From contig CAJSYZ010000011.1 of assembly GCA_910574455.1 (NCBI GenBank), forward strand, positions 4,076,941-4,140,940: DNA of 64,000 nt. The letters are read 5' to 3'. A program made the position numbers and the translations under genes. This DNA comes from Trichaptum fuscoviolaceum (taxonomy: Eukaryota; Basidiomycota; Agaricomycetes; Hymenochaetales; Trichaptaceae). Positions 47,190 through 56,215 of this stretch are shown here, piece by piece. How positions within the stretch are numbered: the first letter of the stretch is position 1; every line of letters begins with the position of its first letter. The notes beneath the pieces were generated by a model. That model was not told the DNA's origin, searched no databases, and worked only from the letters and a program-made list of their open reading frames with translations.

Positions 47190-48620
47190 AAGCATCATAC
47201 TTTAATAAGAGTGATTGGGTACATACCTGTATCGCTGCGGGTGCACGCGATGTTTTACGCCTTCCGCCTGCTGAGCTGTGTTGTGAAAGATGTGCCGACC
47301 CTTCACGAGCCGACCCGCCAAGCGTTGAGAGGGGCGAAGCGCGCCTAACAGTCCCCGTCTCTACTCCCTTGAAGCTGTCTTCTTGTGGAACCTGAAGTGT
47401 GATTTCATCATCGAACTGATCCTCAGCATCCGCAAACTCAGAACCACTTCCTGACAGTCCTTCTTTGCCACTCGAAAAGTAGGCATTGTCAACTTCATCC
47501 CAACCATCTTGCTTGTTCTCTTCCGTGCCCAACTCCTCTCCCGCAGATGCGCTGTTGTCGAGCAGTCCGCCGATTGTCTGAATAGACTCCTTTGTACGAG
47601 AAATTCATTCCTAAGCTTCTTGCCGTGGCTTGGGCTGAATATACGAGCCTAACGCGCTAACGTTTCCAGACGCAGAAGAGCTTATGCCCGGGGTTGTTGC
47701 ATCAGACACGCTTCCTGGCGTAGGTGTTGTTCCCATTAGGGAAGGAAGGGGCGTATTAGAAAGCGAGAGGCGTGGAGATTCGCCGTGATGAAGACGCCGG
47801 CGACGATTAGCTTTCTCGAAGCGGATGGTTCAGCTTGACCCAGACAAGCTCGCTTTCGCGCGCACACTGCTGGTACTTTCCAAGTGCTCTGCGCAAATCA
47901 TCCTCCTGCTCCGGCGCAACAAACTGGGTGGGTACATTCGGGAGCTTCGGTATCCTGGGAGGTCGGCGGACGGTCAGGTGCGGAACCTGCTGTTTCTCGC
48001 GCTTTCGCGCGGCCGAGGCGAAGTTCGTGGGCACGCATGCTGACCCCGAGGTGAAACCCTTATACGTATCGAATCCCCACGGCGCATACTTTGGTCGCTT
48101 CCAAACGGCGTTGTATTCATTAAGGTCGAATGGTGTCGATTCGTTCAAGTGGCTGCGTTGTAAGTAGTCCGTCAGATGTGCTGTGCTGATAGCTAGTCAC
48201 TTGCATTACTCACCCAGAGAAACCAATAAGATCACCCATGGTACCAATAGTGAAATCCATCATGATGTACATCCCGCGTGCATGCACTTCGTCGATGAAG
48301 GCGACCCAATCGTCAATCGTTCCACAATGGGGGGTCGAGAGTCGTGAAGTCAAGAGAGTCTGCCTGCCATGGCATGTTCACGAGCGCAGTACCCGCAATG
48401 AGAATGCCCTTGATGCCCAAGCCCTGGAGGTAATCGAGTTTGTTTGCCAAGCCACGGACATCGCTGCCGAAGCGCAACTGCGTCTCGCGCTAATCGTTCT
48501 CGAACATCGTCTGGAAGAAGTCATTGTTGCTTGCGTCGAGTCCTGCGTGTTCTGGTTAACATTCAGATTCCACTGTGCCAGATCAGAGCTGTAAGGAGTG
48601 GCATTGGCGGGTGTCAATAG
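47190..48620 (-). pseudogene. Alpha-1,3-glucan synthase (Ags1-like) fragment 1, internally deleted
   Basis: From 48600 downward the - strand reads NNDFFQTMFEND, an in-frame stop, RETQLRFGSDVRG, LDYLQGLGIKGILIAG, DWVAFIDEVHARGMYIMMDF and TIGTMGDLIGFSG. After an intron it reads STPFDLNEYNAVWKRPKYAP and WGFDTYKGF. These are typical of the N-terminal GH13-like domain of fungal Ags1, a wall alpha-glucan synthase. The frame then jumps to Ser/Pro-rich sequence (RRRRLHHGESPRLSLS and SSAGGRRKTSRAPAAIQ), plausibly a later cytoplasmic part, so most of the roughly 2400-residue enzyme is absent. Confidence 0.75.
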
Positions 48621-49017
48621 GAGTGTAGTGAGTATGGTAAGTCAGCGATGATGGTAAGGAGGAAAAGGCATGGGCAAGCCCGCAACACTTCAAGTTCAAC
48701 ATCAAATTCAAGTTTCCTGTTTTGGATGCAACAAATTTTTGTTAGAAATTTCTAAGTCCTATTATACTTGAGCACTGAAATCCTGACTTGCATTCTGATG
48801 TACTGAGAGACGGCTTGCATCCTGAAATTCTCCTTATTTCAGTGAGTTAAGGCAATCAGTGTATTTTCAGACGAAGTAGCGACCCTTCAGACAGGCGCCA
48901 GCCAAATCAGGACGCGCCAGGACGCGTCAGTGGCCATAAGCAGAAAGTAGTTTCCCTGATGCTACTTCAAAAGGTAGTTTCGGTACCGAAAGTGCAAGTC
49001 ACGAGACCGGATGAGAT
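48621..49017. other. Element terminal region, no gene
   Basis: Subterminal sequence of the composite element (to 48959) with many ctgaa/ttcag and aggacgcg words, then a short spacer. Confidence 0.5.
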
Positions 49018-49119
49018 CCCGCTACCCTTAAGGTAGCTGGGTATCCTATGGCGCCTTTGGCAGGCGCCGGACACAGTTGCATACGCCATAGGATACCCAG
49101 CTACCTTAAGGGTAGCGGG
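49018..49119. repeat. Perfect 36-bp inverted repeat with hairpin loop
   Basis: 49018-49053 is the exact reverse complement of 49084-49119. The 30-nt loop contributes to a further ggcgcc...ggcgcc hairpin (about 49050-49068). The right arm overlaps the gggtagcggg stem of terminal module I. The loop, but not the left arm, is conserved at about 56028-56052. Confidence 0.85.
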
Positions 49120-49250
49120 AAAAGCAGTTAGTGGCTGCGAGTTCCTCACAGCAAAGCCCGCTACCCGTCGATGGGCGTGAAGTTATTGTAAGAGAAAGAA
49201 AAGAAAATCATTTTTACATACAGAAGTCTATTACTATCTATACATTTGAA
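49110..49250. repeat. Terminal module I, copy 2
   Basis: Stem gggtagcggg (49110-49119) and cccgctaccc (49157-49166) enclose an aagcagttagtggctgcgag segment, followed by an A-rich tail and catacagaagtctatta. It lies 3' of the antisense Cse1 fragment. Confidence 0.75.
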
Positions 49251-49524
49251 TCCTTCGCCAACTTTGACTGCCCGAGAAGGTGGCATGTAAAGTAGATGTC
49301 ACCCTCAGCAACCGACACATGTCTATGACTGTCAGTCACGAGCAAGCCAAGATCACATCGCTACAGATGAGCTTGAATTTAGGAGTTAGATGGTCGCGGG
49401 AATATGGAAAATAAACAGAAGCACCTGATTGGCAGAAAATGCAGTAATCTTTTTGCAACTTTGTGCACTGAGATTGAGACAGCATCAGTAGAGATTAGGG
49501 TGATGGAAGAAAAAGATTGCGCAC

Positions 49525-49960
49525 CTCGTAAATGTGACATTGGGTACGACTACGCCTTTGATCAATACATTGATTGTCTCCCTCTCCGCAAACGTCGCCT
49601 TGTATATTTCTGATTGAATGGCCATGCTGGGGAAGCGTAGTCCCTGACTGACCAGTCCGTCACATGCTATTCCAGATCTCTGACCTCCACCGAGATGTCC
49701 CCACAGAGCTGTGGCCGGTACGGTATTCAAGACGAGAGGGCCTCCGGGTATCGATGCGAATAAAGTTGGCGAGCTCGAAGATCGAAGTTTTGATTTGGGT
49801 GAGGAAAGAGGAAGTCGAATTGTTGGGATCACCGCGCATGTTCTCGAGGTCCCAAGCAAGGAACTTGGTGCGCACTTTCTGCTCAGCGCCAAAGAAAGCG
49901 GAATGTGAGTCTTCAAAAGTGGGAGGCAGATCCTGGCACATCAAGTCGTAGAAATTGACA
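49525..49960 (-). pseudogene. Cse1/exportin-2 (CAS) fragment
   Basis: The - strand carries FYDLMCQDLPPTFEDSH, then KIL-type helical segments including TKFLAWDLENMRGDPNN and LTQIKTSIFELANF. After a frame change it reads VSQGLRFPSMAIQSEIYKAT and FAERETINVLIKGVVVPNVT. This series is characteristic of the middle HEAT repeats of Cse1, the exporter that recycles importin-alpha. Only about 140 codons remain, in two frames, next to terminal module I. It is read as captured cargo. Confidence 0.7.
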
Positions 49961-50232
49961 GAAACACAAAATATTAGCAGTGTCATGAACATGTAGGAAT
50001 CAAAAAGAGACTCACAAGGACGCGTCGCCATTAGGAGTGTCAATGTGTGAGCCCGACTTTGAGGAAAAGACGAGAAAGACAAGGAAGAAGACGCACATTA
50101 AGCGTTGGCGACGATGGCGAGGACAGACAAGCTGGCGCGGTGGGGCAATGTCTCAGATTGCGTCATTATTTGTAATCGAGTACATCAGAATGTTCGAATC
50201 GAATGCCTTCCTTAACAGGCAGGTTTAACATA
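49961..50232. other. Unassigned sequence ending in the LINE target site
   Basis: No recognisable coding motif. The last 13 bases (caggtttaacata, 50220-50232) are the left target-site duplication of the LINE. Confidence 0.6.
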
Positions 50233-50242
50233 GGGAACCACC

Positions 50243-51457
50243 ATGTCCATTCAAGAGGACCCGGTGGCAGAACACAATATCTCACAAAAGTCAATCGAAT
50301 CATCAAGCTCGTTTACCTCAGAAGGAGTACAGGCACTGCTCGGCAGCAATGAGGACATGGAAATGACGGAATGGATCGCGGCAATCAGGAAGTTCAATAA
50401 GGACGTGGCCAAAATAGCTCAGAAAAACGTAAAAATCCTTGACGCCATGTTCGAGCGCTTACTCGCCAAGGCAACGGCCACGCCTCTGTTAACCCGCATG
50501 GCCGAGCGCCTTGATAAGATTGAAGAGAAGCTTGGTGCCCCACCAGAGGTAACGAAACTTACCTACGCGTCGGTGGCAGCCAGCGCGCCTATCGAGACCC
50601 CACCCAAGCGGACCCGAACAGACGAGGTGACGATCAAGATCGTCAGGGACACGGACGCGGAAGCGAAGGTGAAAGGACCGGGCGAAGAATTGAAGGACTG
50701 GGTGGAGGATGCGATGAAGGGCAGCGGGGTGCAGGGACTGAGGAATGTTGAGGTGGCTGGAGTGCAACCTCACCGGAGTGGCACAAAAGTAATGGTGCGC
50801 TTCAAAAGCTCAGACGTTGCTGATCAGGTGGTTAGACACGCGGCGCAGTGCTCGATAGCATTGGGCGAAGGCGCAAAAGTGAGCGTCCCCCACTATGGAG
50901 TCGTCATCCAAGATGTTCCCCTGTTTTACGACCCGGCCAAGGAATCCTACCGACGGGACCTTCATTCGCAAAACCCCGCTCTGATTCCGGGCCCGGAAAC
51001 CATTGTTGAGGCTCGTTGGTTGGTACCGAGGGAGCGACTCCCGCAGGGTCGTAAGACGGGCAGCTGGGTGGTCTTCTTGGATAACCAGCAAGCCGCTGAC
51101 AACCTGATCGATCAGGGTGTCCGAGTCCAAGCGCTACTCCTCAACGCGCGCAGGTATTTCTCCGGCCCACGCCAATGTCGCAAATGCCAGCGATGGGGAC
51201 ACCTGAGCTACAGTTGCAAGTCCCAAGACCAGACCTGCGCCCACTGCGGAGGACCCCACCACGGACACGACTGCCCACACCCAGAAACCAAGAAGTGCGT
51301 CAACTGCAAAGGCGGACACGATGCTTTCGATCCACGATGCCCAACTAGACGCGATGAGACACTGCGAGCTCAAAGTGCTCAAGCTGGTGCCGGCACGTAT
51401 TTCACGGGTAATAACTTCGTCTTTCAACCCTTCCCCACCACCCTTTCCTCCTTATGA
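50243..51457 (+). CDS. LINE ORF1 (gag-like, three zinc knuckles)
   Basis: 404 residues. The N-terminal half is helical and charged; a central region (TVKIV-type strands, about 125-290) may be an RRM-like RNA-binding fold. Near residues 311-365 are three zinc-knuckle-like motifs: CRKCQRWGHLSYSC (CX2CX4HX4C), CAHCGGPHHGHDC (CX2CX3HX4C) and CVNCKGGHDAFDPRC (CX2CX3HX6C). ORF1 proteins of this type bind element RNA into particles for target-primed reverse transcription. The stop TGA (51455-51457) overlaps the ORF2 start. Confidence 0.9.
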   Translation: MSIQEDPVAEHNISQKSIESSSSFTSEGVQALLGSNEDMEMTEWIAAIRKFNKDVAKIAQKNVKILDAMFERLLAKATATPLLTRMAERLDKIEEKLGAPPEVTKLTYASVAASAPIETPPKRTRTDEVTIKIVRDTDAEAKVKGPGEELKDWVEDAMKGSGVQGLRNVEVAGVQPHRSGTKVMVRFKSSDVADQVVRHAAQCSIALGEGAKVSVPHYGVVIQDVPLFYDPAKESYRRDLHSQNPALIPGPETIVEARWLVPRERLPQGRKTGSWVVFLDNQQAADNLIDQGVRVQALLLNARRYFSGPRQCRKCQRWGHLSYSCKSQDQTCAHCGGPHHGHDCPHPETKKCVNCKGGHDAFDPRCPTRRDETLRAQSAQAGAGTYFTGNNFVFQPFPTTLSSL

Positions 51458-54400
51458 ACTGTTCCACACTTTCACATCATGGTTTTAGAATCCGTTCTCT
51501 CAATTGTAACCGACGCTACGAAGTTTTAATCTCTTTTCTCAACAATTCCGACCCCTCTTTATTCGATATCTTATGCATACAAGAACCTCCCCCCACCTTT
51601 GCACGTTTTCCCTCGCTTTCCCCGCATAATTGGGACAGAATTACACCTCTCCCCTTACAAGGAGACGATGTCATTAAGTGTTTCATTTACGTGAGCAAAC
51701 GCATCCCCTCAAGTTCATATTCCCCTATTCCCATTCACCACCCAAACATCTCCGCCATTCGCATTATTATTCATAACTTAACAATCTCTTTATTTAATAT
51801 CTATAACCCCCCCGACACTTCGCAAACCCTTGAAATACTGGCCGCGCACCTCCAATCAGGCTCGGATGTGGAGGAGACAATCATGCTCGTAGGAGACTTC
51901 AACAAGCACGACCCACTGTGGGCGGGACCCATGCAACCGGCGCGCTCTGCGCGCAGTGCCGCCGACCCACTCATCGACCTCATACTGAGGCATGGACTGG
52001 AACTCTGCCTAGAGCCGGGTACCCCAACGTTCATGTCTTCGGCCCACCGGACATGGTCGACCTTGGATCTGCTGCTGGTGTCCGCGGACAGCCTCCTCCC
52101 CCTCCTCACATACTGCCGAACATTCGATGGCGATGCCTCAGACCACCTAGGCCTGGAGGCAGAGTTCGACGTCCACCCAGACCACCTCCTGCAAAAACCG
52201 AGGCCCAGGTACCGCGAAACAGACTGGGAGGAGTTCGCAAAGCAAGCCGCCAAGCACTTTGCCAGGAACCCGCTCCCGACTGAACTCGACTCCCCAGGAC
52301 AGTTGGAGAGTCTCGTCGAACAGCTCGAGGCTGGTATCTCCAATATCCTGCACGAGCTTGTCCCAATCTCGAAGACGTCACGCTACCGGAGTCGATGGTG
52401 GACACCACAGCTCACCAGTCTCCGCGCCGCCTACCGGAAAGCCCAAAGGCGTATACACAAATCGGACCGATCGCATGCGTCATGGGAAGCAATGAAAGTT
52501 GCGCGAAACCGATACCATTCGGAGATTACGAAGCAGAAAAGGTCTCACTGGAACCAGTTCTTGGATCAGCTAACTCAAGCACAACTATGGACAGCAGCGC
52601 GGTACACAGACGACACCCCGCGGACGGCCACTCGGATACCTGCACTTCATGGACCGAGCGGCTTAGTCTCCGATACCGTAGGCAAGAGCGAGATCCTTTT
52701 TGACACGTTCTTCCCTGCCCCGTTGGCGAACTATCAACCCCCAGCACCGACACCAGACCCGGACGACGAGATCATCCTCTTCCATCCATTCACAGAGTCA
52801 GACATCGACCGAGCGATCACAAGACTGGCCCCGTACAAGGCACCCGGCCCCTCAGGCATCCCAAATATGGCCATCAAAGCCTTTCGGGCTTTCCTGGGGC
52901 CCGTACTCCTGCGCATCCTGAACGCGTCACTCTCCCTGGGCTATTTCCCGGAACGCTGGCGCACATACAACACCGTTACACTCCGGAAACCAGGCAAAAG
53001 TGACTACGCAGTCCCCAAAGCATACAGGCCGGTGGCACTGGAGGAAACGCTCGGAAAGGTCCTCGAGTCAGTAGTTGCGACGCGCATTGCAGACCTAGCG
53101 GAAGAGCATGGACTCCTTCCAGCGAACCAGTTTGGTGGACGACCGGGGAGAACCACTACGGACGCCGTCTTATTTCTTACCCAGAAAATCAAAGATGCGT
53201 GGCGTACAGGGAAAGTGGCTAGTCTACTGCTCATGGATATATCACAGGCCTTCCCCACCGTCCCCCACCCGACTTTACTGGCCAAACTCAAGCAATGCGG
53301 CCTCCCGTCCACTTTGGTGCAATGGATTCGGAGTTTTCTGTCGGACCGCACCACCACCCTTTCTTTCGACGATTACACCTCGGCCCCGCACCCAGTCCCC
53401 CTCGGAATTCCCCAAGGCTCTCCCCTCTCCCCGATACTATACCTACTCTTCAACTCCGACCTCCTAGAGCTCCCTGCGAAGCGCTCGGACCCCTCATCTG
53501 GCTTCATCGACGATACGGCAAAACTCGTCATCAGCAACACAGTGATCGATAACATTACCACTCTTAATACCTTCCTGCAGGACGCAGGCCAGTGGGGGAC
53601 CCGTACCGGCTCTCGGTTCGACTACGCCAAATTTCAGCTCGTGCACTTCTGGGGCCGTAAACCCCGCCCCGAAGGCGTCGATTTCGCTCTGCACTTTAAG
53701 AACCATAGAATTGAGGCCTCCACCTCAGCCAAGTATCTCGGAGTAGTGTTGGACGATAAACTCACCTTCAAATATCATGCCGAACAAGCTCTGGCGCGGG
53801 GAACGCGCACTCTGGGGGCATTAAACAGGTTGAAGATCCCACATGGATATATGCGCCAACTTGCACTGGCTATGGTTTTCCCGAGGGTGGAATACGCTCT
53901 CGTAGCTTGGTACGAGCCGGTACGAGAAGGCTTGAAACGAAGGATAGGCAACATAGGCCTCGCTCGGACGATTGCCAAACTCCAGCGGCGAGCTGCAATG
54001 CTCATTACGGGAGCCTTGCGCACTACGGCGACGGACATGGCTGACTACCATGCTTACTTACTACCGACCTCGCTCCGCCTTCAGCTCGCGACCTTCAAGG
54101 CGGCCGTCCGCCTCTGCACGCTTCCCAACAGCCACCCACTGCAACCCATTGTCCAGCGATGCCGGAGGAGTGTCCGGAGACACCAGTCAGCCATCCACAA
54201 ACTCATGGATGCTTTCCCCGAACTTCGACAACCTATTGAGTCGGTACGACCCATCCGAGACCAAGACCTTGCCAGCACGTACCTGACCGTGCACCAAGCC
54301 AAATCCAGGACGGCCGCTAAGGAGGTTGCTGAAGCCGCGGTCCTGAGCGGATCCCTCTGCATCTTCAGCGATGGCTCGGGTTTCAAAGGGGGAGTAGGGG

Positions 54401-55599
54401 CAGCCGCCGTTGCAATAGGCGGGCGTCCCAGGCCTCTGTACGACGCGTACATGCGAAGCCCGAAGCCGGTGGAAGGCACGAGGAGGGTTGGAGGTAATGG
54501 AATGACGAACGAAGGGTACGAAGAAGTTCTAGGCAGCTCAGCCAACGGTGGAGTGCAAGTAGGCATTTTCTCTCAATTTCCTTATTCTTTCCCGCTCTCT
54601 CTCTTTCTTTCTTCTCCTGCGCAGAATGCATGTATTCCTACTCTCTCTCCTATATTAATCTCTTCTAGTTCCCTTTCGACCCCAGAGCCCTCAGTTCGAC
54701 CAATCCCAAGGCCAAGCTTTTCCCCGGACGTGCGACGCTTCTACTTAGGAACTACCCAGGACCATACGGTGTTTGAAGCCGAGGTGTGCGGCGCCCTCTT
54801 AGGCCTCGATTTAATAAGGGCGACCCCCCGAGCCACGCGGGCCGCCCTATTTATCGACTGCCAGCCCGCCATCGCAGCCATCAAGACACCCAAACCTCAG
54901 TATGGCCAATATCTCCTGGACGCCTTCCGGAAGGAACTCTATCGCCTCCGGAAGGACAGACGATCCCTCCGTCTGGAGATTCACTGGGTACCAGGACACG
55001 AAGACATCGAGGCCAACGAGTGGGTGGATACCGAGGCAAAAACCGCTGCCCAGGGCCCCGCAGCTAATCAGCCGGGGCGACTCCGGACCCTCACTCGTCC
55101 CCTCCCTGCGAGCGCCGCGGCTCTCATTGCTTCTCGGACGACCCGCGCGACCAAGCAATGGAAGAGCGAATGGACCAAGACCCCCAGTGCGAAGAAGCTC
55201 CGCCCTGTGGACCTTAGCCCACCCACACAAGGCGTCCGAGCTCTCTACAAGGACCGGAATCGCGGCGAGTGCGCAGCCTTGACCCAGCTGCGTACCGGCC
55301 ACGCACCACTCAATGCTCATCTTCACCGCATTGGCCGCGCAGACTCTCCTCTATGCGCGTGGTGCGGCGATCCGGAAACTCCGGCACACTTCCTCATTGT
55401 GTGTCGAAGATTTGTAGAACAGCGGCGTGAACTCCGGAATGCCCTACGGAACCGCCCGCTGACTCTTCGCTCTCTCTTGGGACCAAAAGCGCGCCTCGGA
55501 CCAGTACTGGGCTTCATCAAGAGCTCAGGACGGTTTCTTACCCTGTTTCCTCCCGACCAAGTGTCCACCCAGGATGCCCAACCAAGGGACCCGGACTGA
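51454..55599 (+). CDS. LINE ORF2: endonuclease, reverse transcriptase, RNase H
   Basis: 1381 residues. An APE-type endonuclease spans about 1-240 (SLNCNRR, CIQEP, GDFNKHDPLW near 147, SDHLGLEAEF near 228). Reverse transcriptase has YKAPGPSGIPN near 460, GIPQGSPLSPILYLLFNSDL near 650 and the catalytic FIDD near 684, where YADD is more usual. RNase H has SDGSG near 971, EAEVCGALLGLDL near 1107, DCQPAI, and HWVPGHEDIEANEW near 1177. A C-terminal CAWC...HFLIVC knuckle (CX2CX7HX4C) lies near 1300. All catalytic residues I can place are present. The RNase H domain holds an insertion of about 95 residues between its first acidic segment and the EAE segment. The protein would nick the target and copy element RNA. 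Confidence 0.93.
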   Translation: MNCSTLSHHGFRIRSLNCNRRYEVLISFLNNSDPSLFDILCIQEPPPTFARFPSLSPHNWDRITPLPLQGDDVIKCFIYVSKRIPSSSYSPIPIHHPNISAIRIIIHNLTISLFNIYNPPDTSQTLEILAAHLQSGSDVEETIMLVGDFNKHDPLWAGPMQPARSARSAADPLIDLILRHGLELCLEPGTPTFMSSAHRTWSTLDLLLVSADSLLPLLTYCRTFDGDASDHLGLEAEFDVHPDHLLQKPRPRYRETDWEEFAKQAAKHFARNPLPTELDSPGQLESLVEQLEAGISNILHELVPISKTSRYRSRWWTPQLTSLRAAYRKAQRRIHKSDRSHASWEAMKVARNRYHSEITKQKRSHWNQFLDQLTQAQLWTAARYTDDTPRTATRIPALHGPSGLVSDTVGKSEILFDTFFPAPLANYQPPAPTPDPDDEIILFHPFTESDIDRAITRLAPYKAPGPSGIPNMAIKAFRAFLGPVLLRILNASLSLGYFPERWRTYNTVTLRKPGKSDYAVPKAYRPVALEETLGKVLESVVATRIADLAEEHGLLPANQFGGRPGRTTTDAVLFLTQKIKDAWRTGKVASLLLMDISQAFPTVPHPTLLAKLKQCGLPSTLVQWIRSFLSDRTTTLSFDDYTSAPHPVPLGIPQGSPLSPILYLLFNSDLLELPAKRSDPSSGFIDDTAKLVISNTVIDNITTLNTFLQDAGQWGTRTGSRFDYAKFQLVHFWGRKPRPEGVDFALHFKNHRIEASTSAKYLGVVLDDKLTFKYHAEQALARGTRTLGALNRLKIPHGYMRQLALAMVFPRVEYALVAWYEPVREGLKRRIGNIGLARTIAKLQRRAAMLITGALRTTATDMADYHAYLLPTSLRLQLATFKAAVRLCTLPNSHPLQPIVQRCRRSVRRHQSAIHKLMDAFPELRQPIESVRPIRDQDLASTYLTVHQAKSRTAAKEVAEAAVLSGSLCIFSDGSGFKGGVGAAAVAIGGRPRPLYDAYMRSPKPVEGTRRVGGNGMTNEGYEEVLGSSANGGVQVGIFSQFPYSFPLSLFLSSPAQNACIPTLSPILISSSSLSTPEPSVRPIPRPSFSPDVRRFYLGTTQDHTVFEAEVCGALLGLDLIRATPRATRAALFIDCQPAIAAIKTPKPQYGQYLLDAFRKELYRLRKDRRSLRLEIHWVPGHEDIEANEWVDTEAKTAAQGPAANQPGRLRTLTRPLPASAAALIASRTTRATKQWKSEWTKTPSAKKLRPVDLSPPTQGVRALYKDRNRGECAALTQLRTGHAPLNAHLHRIGRADSPLCAWCGDPETPAHFLIVCRRFVEQRRELRNALRNRPLTLRSLLGPKARLGPVLGFIKSSGRFLTLFPPDQVSTQDAQPRDPD

Positions 55600-55985
55600 T
55601 GGCTTCTGGCTTTCTTTATTCCCCGCTTCCATTCCTTCCTCTCTCTTATTATTTATTTCTCTTAGATGGCATATACAAATGCCCTTATTACACTCATCGC
55701 ACGCATGCTCCCAAAACTGCACCTTGTATCATTTCCAACACTGTATTCTTACTCTATATGCGCGCCCCTTTCTCAGCGTTCCTTCGCAAAACTGTATCCT
55801 TACCACTTATACCTCTCATAGATCATACCTCCCTCTTTTCCTTGAAACTTACTACACTTTATACGCACGTAGCTCTAGATTTTCTCCCATTGCACGGTAG
55901 ATAGACTTGTACTTTAAGTGCGCCATAGGCCCTAGAGGGCCTGCAGTCACTATAATGGAATAAACAAACAAACAAACAAACAAAC
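55600..55985 (+). other. LINE 3' UTR with hairpin and CAAA tail
   Basis: Pyrimidine-rich UTR, then the palindrome aggccctagagggcct (55927-55942), an aataaa (55959-55964) and CAAA repeats to 55985. A 3' hairpin near the tail often serves as the recognition site for the element's own reverse transcriptase; that role is inferred. Confidence 0.75.
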
Positions 55986-56078
55986 AGGTTTAACATATAA
56001 GGCAATTTCACGTGACCTTTTGACTTTTGGCAGGCGCTGGACACGGTTGCATACCCTAAGAATACCCAGCTACCCAAG

Positions 56079-56215
56079 GGGTAGCGGGAACAAGCAGTTA
56101 AAGGCTGTGAGCTAACTCACAGCAAAGCCCGCTACCCGGGAATGCGGTTAGAGTGAGAGTGAGAGGAAGAAAATATTATATTTTTAAGCACACATACAGT
56201 ACAGAAGTATTATAC
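56079..56215. repeat. Terminal module I, copy 3
   Basis: Stem gggtagcggg (56079-56088) and cccgctaccc (56128-56137) enclose an inner palindrome ctgtgagctaactcacag (56105-56122). An AT-rich tail with acatacagtacagaagt follows. It lies 3' of the antisense Bsd2 fragment. The loop/hairpin partner seen at 49018 is partly retained at 56020-56060. Confidence 0.8.

Larger units (their letters stand above)
45298..48959. mobile_element. Composite TIR element carrying Ags1 and Clf1 fragments
   Basis: The ends form imperfect terminal inverted repeats: 45298-45320 begins tcaggaaaactac, and the complement of 48937-48959 begins tcagggaaactac; 21 of 23 bases match. Both subterminal regions are rich in cctga/tcagg and ctgaaat words. 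The interior holds antisense fragments of an alpha-1,3-glucan synthase and a crooked-neck splicing factor, with no transposase. I could not find a target-site duplication, so the exact ends are uncertain. Confidence 0.6.
50220..55997 (+). mobile_element. Near-pristine Tad1-like LINE with 13-bp target-site duplication
   Basis: caggtttaacata occurs at 50220-50232 and again at 55985-55997, bracketing an element of about 5.75 kb. Inside are an intact ORF1 (50243-51457), an intact ORF2 (51454-55599), a 3' UTR of about 360 bp with a hairpin, and a tail of CAAA repeats. The order ORF1 with zinc knuckles, then endonuclease, reverse transcriptase, RNase H and a CCHC motif, fits fungal Tad1-type non-LTR retrotransposons. 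Only 10 bp lie between the duplication and the ORF1 ATG, so the 5' UTR is very short or slightly truncated. Intact frames and perfect duplications indicate recent insertion. Confidence 0.9.

Noticed and set aside
50180..50200. tRNA-like ttcgaatc box
   Set aside because: No matching A box or cloverleaf arms around it.
51801..52408. - strand and alternate-frame ORFs within LINE ORF2
   Set aside because: They overlap the conserved endonuclease and RT frame and have no motifs of their own.
55962..55985. CAAA microsatellite as an independent repeat
   Set aside because: It is the LINE tail, ending exactly at the target-site duplication.
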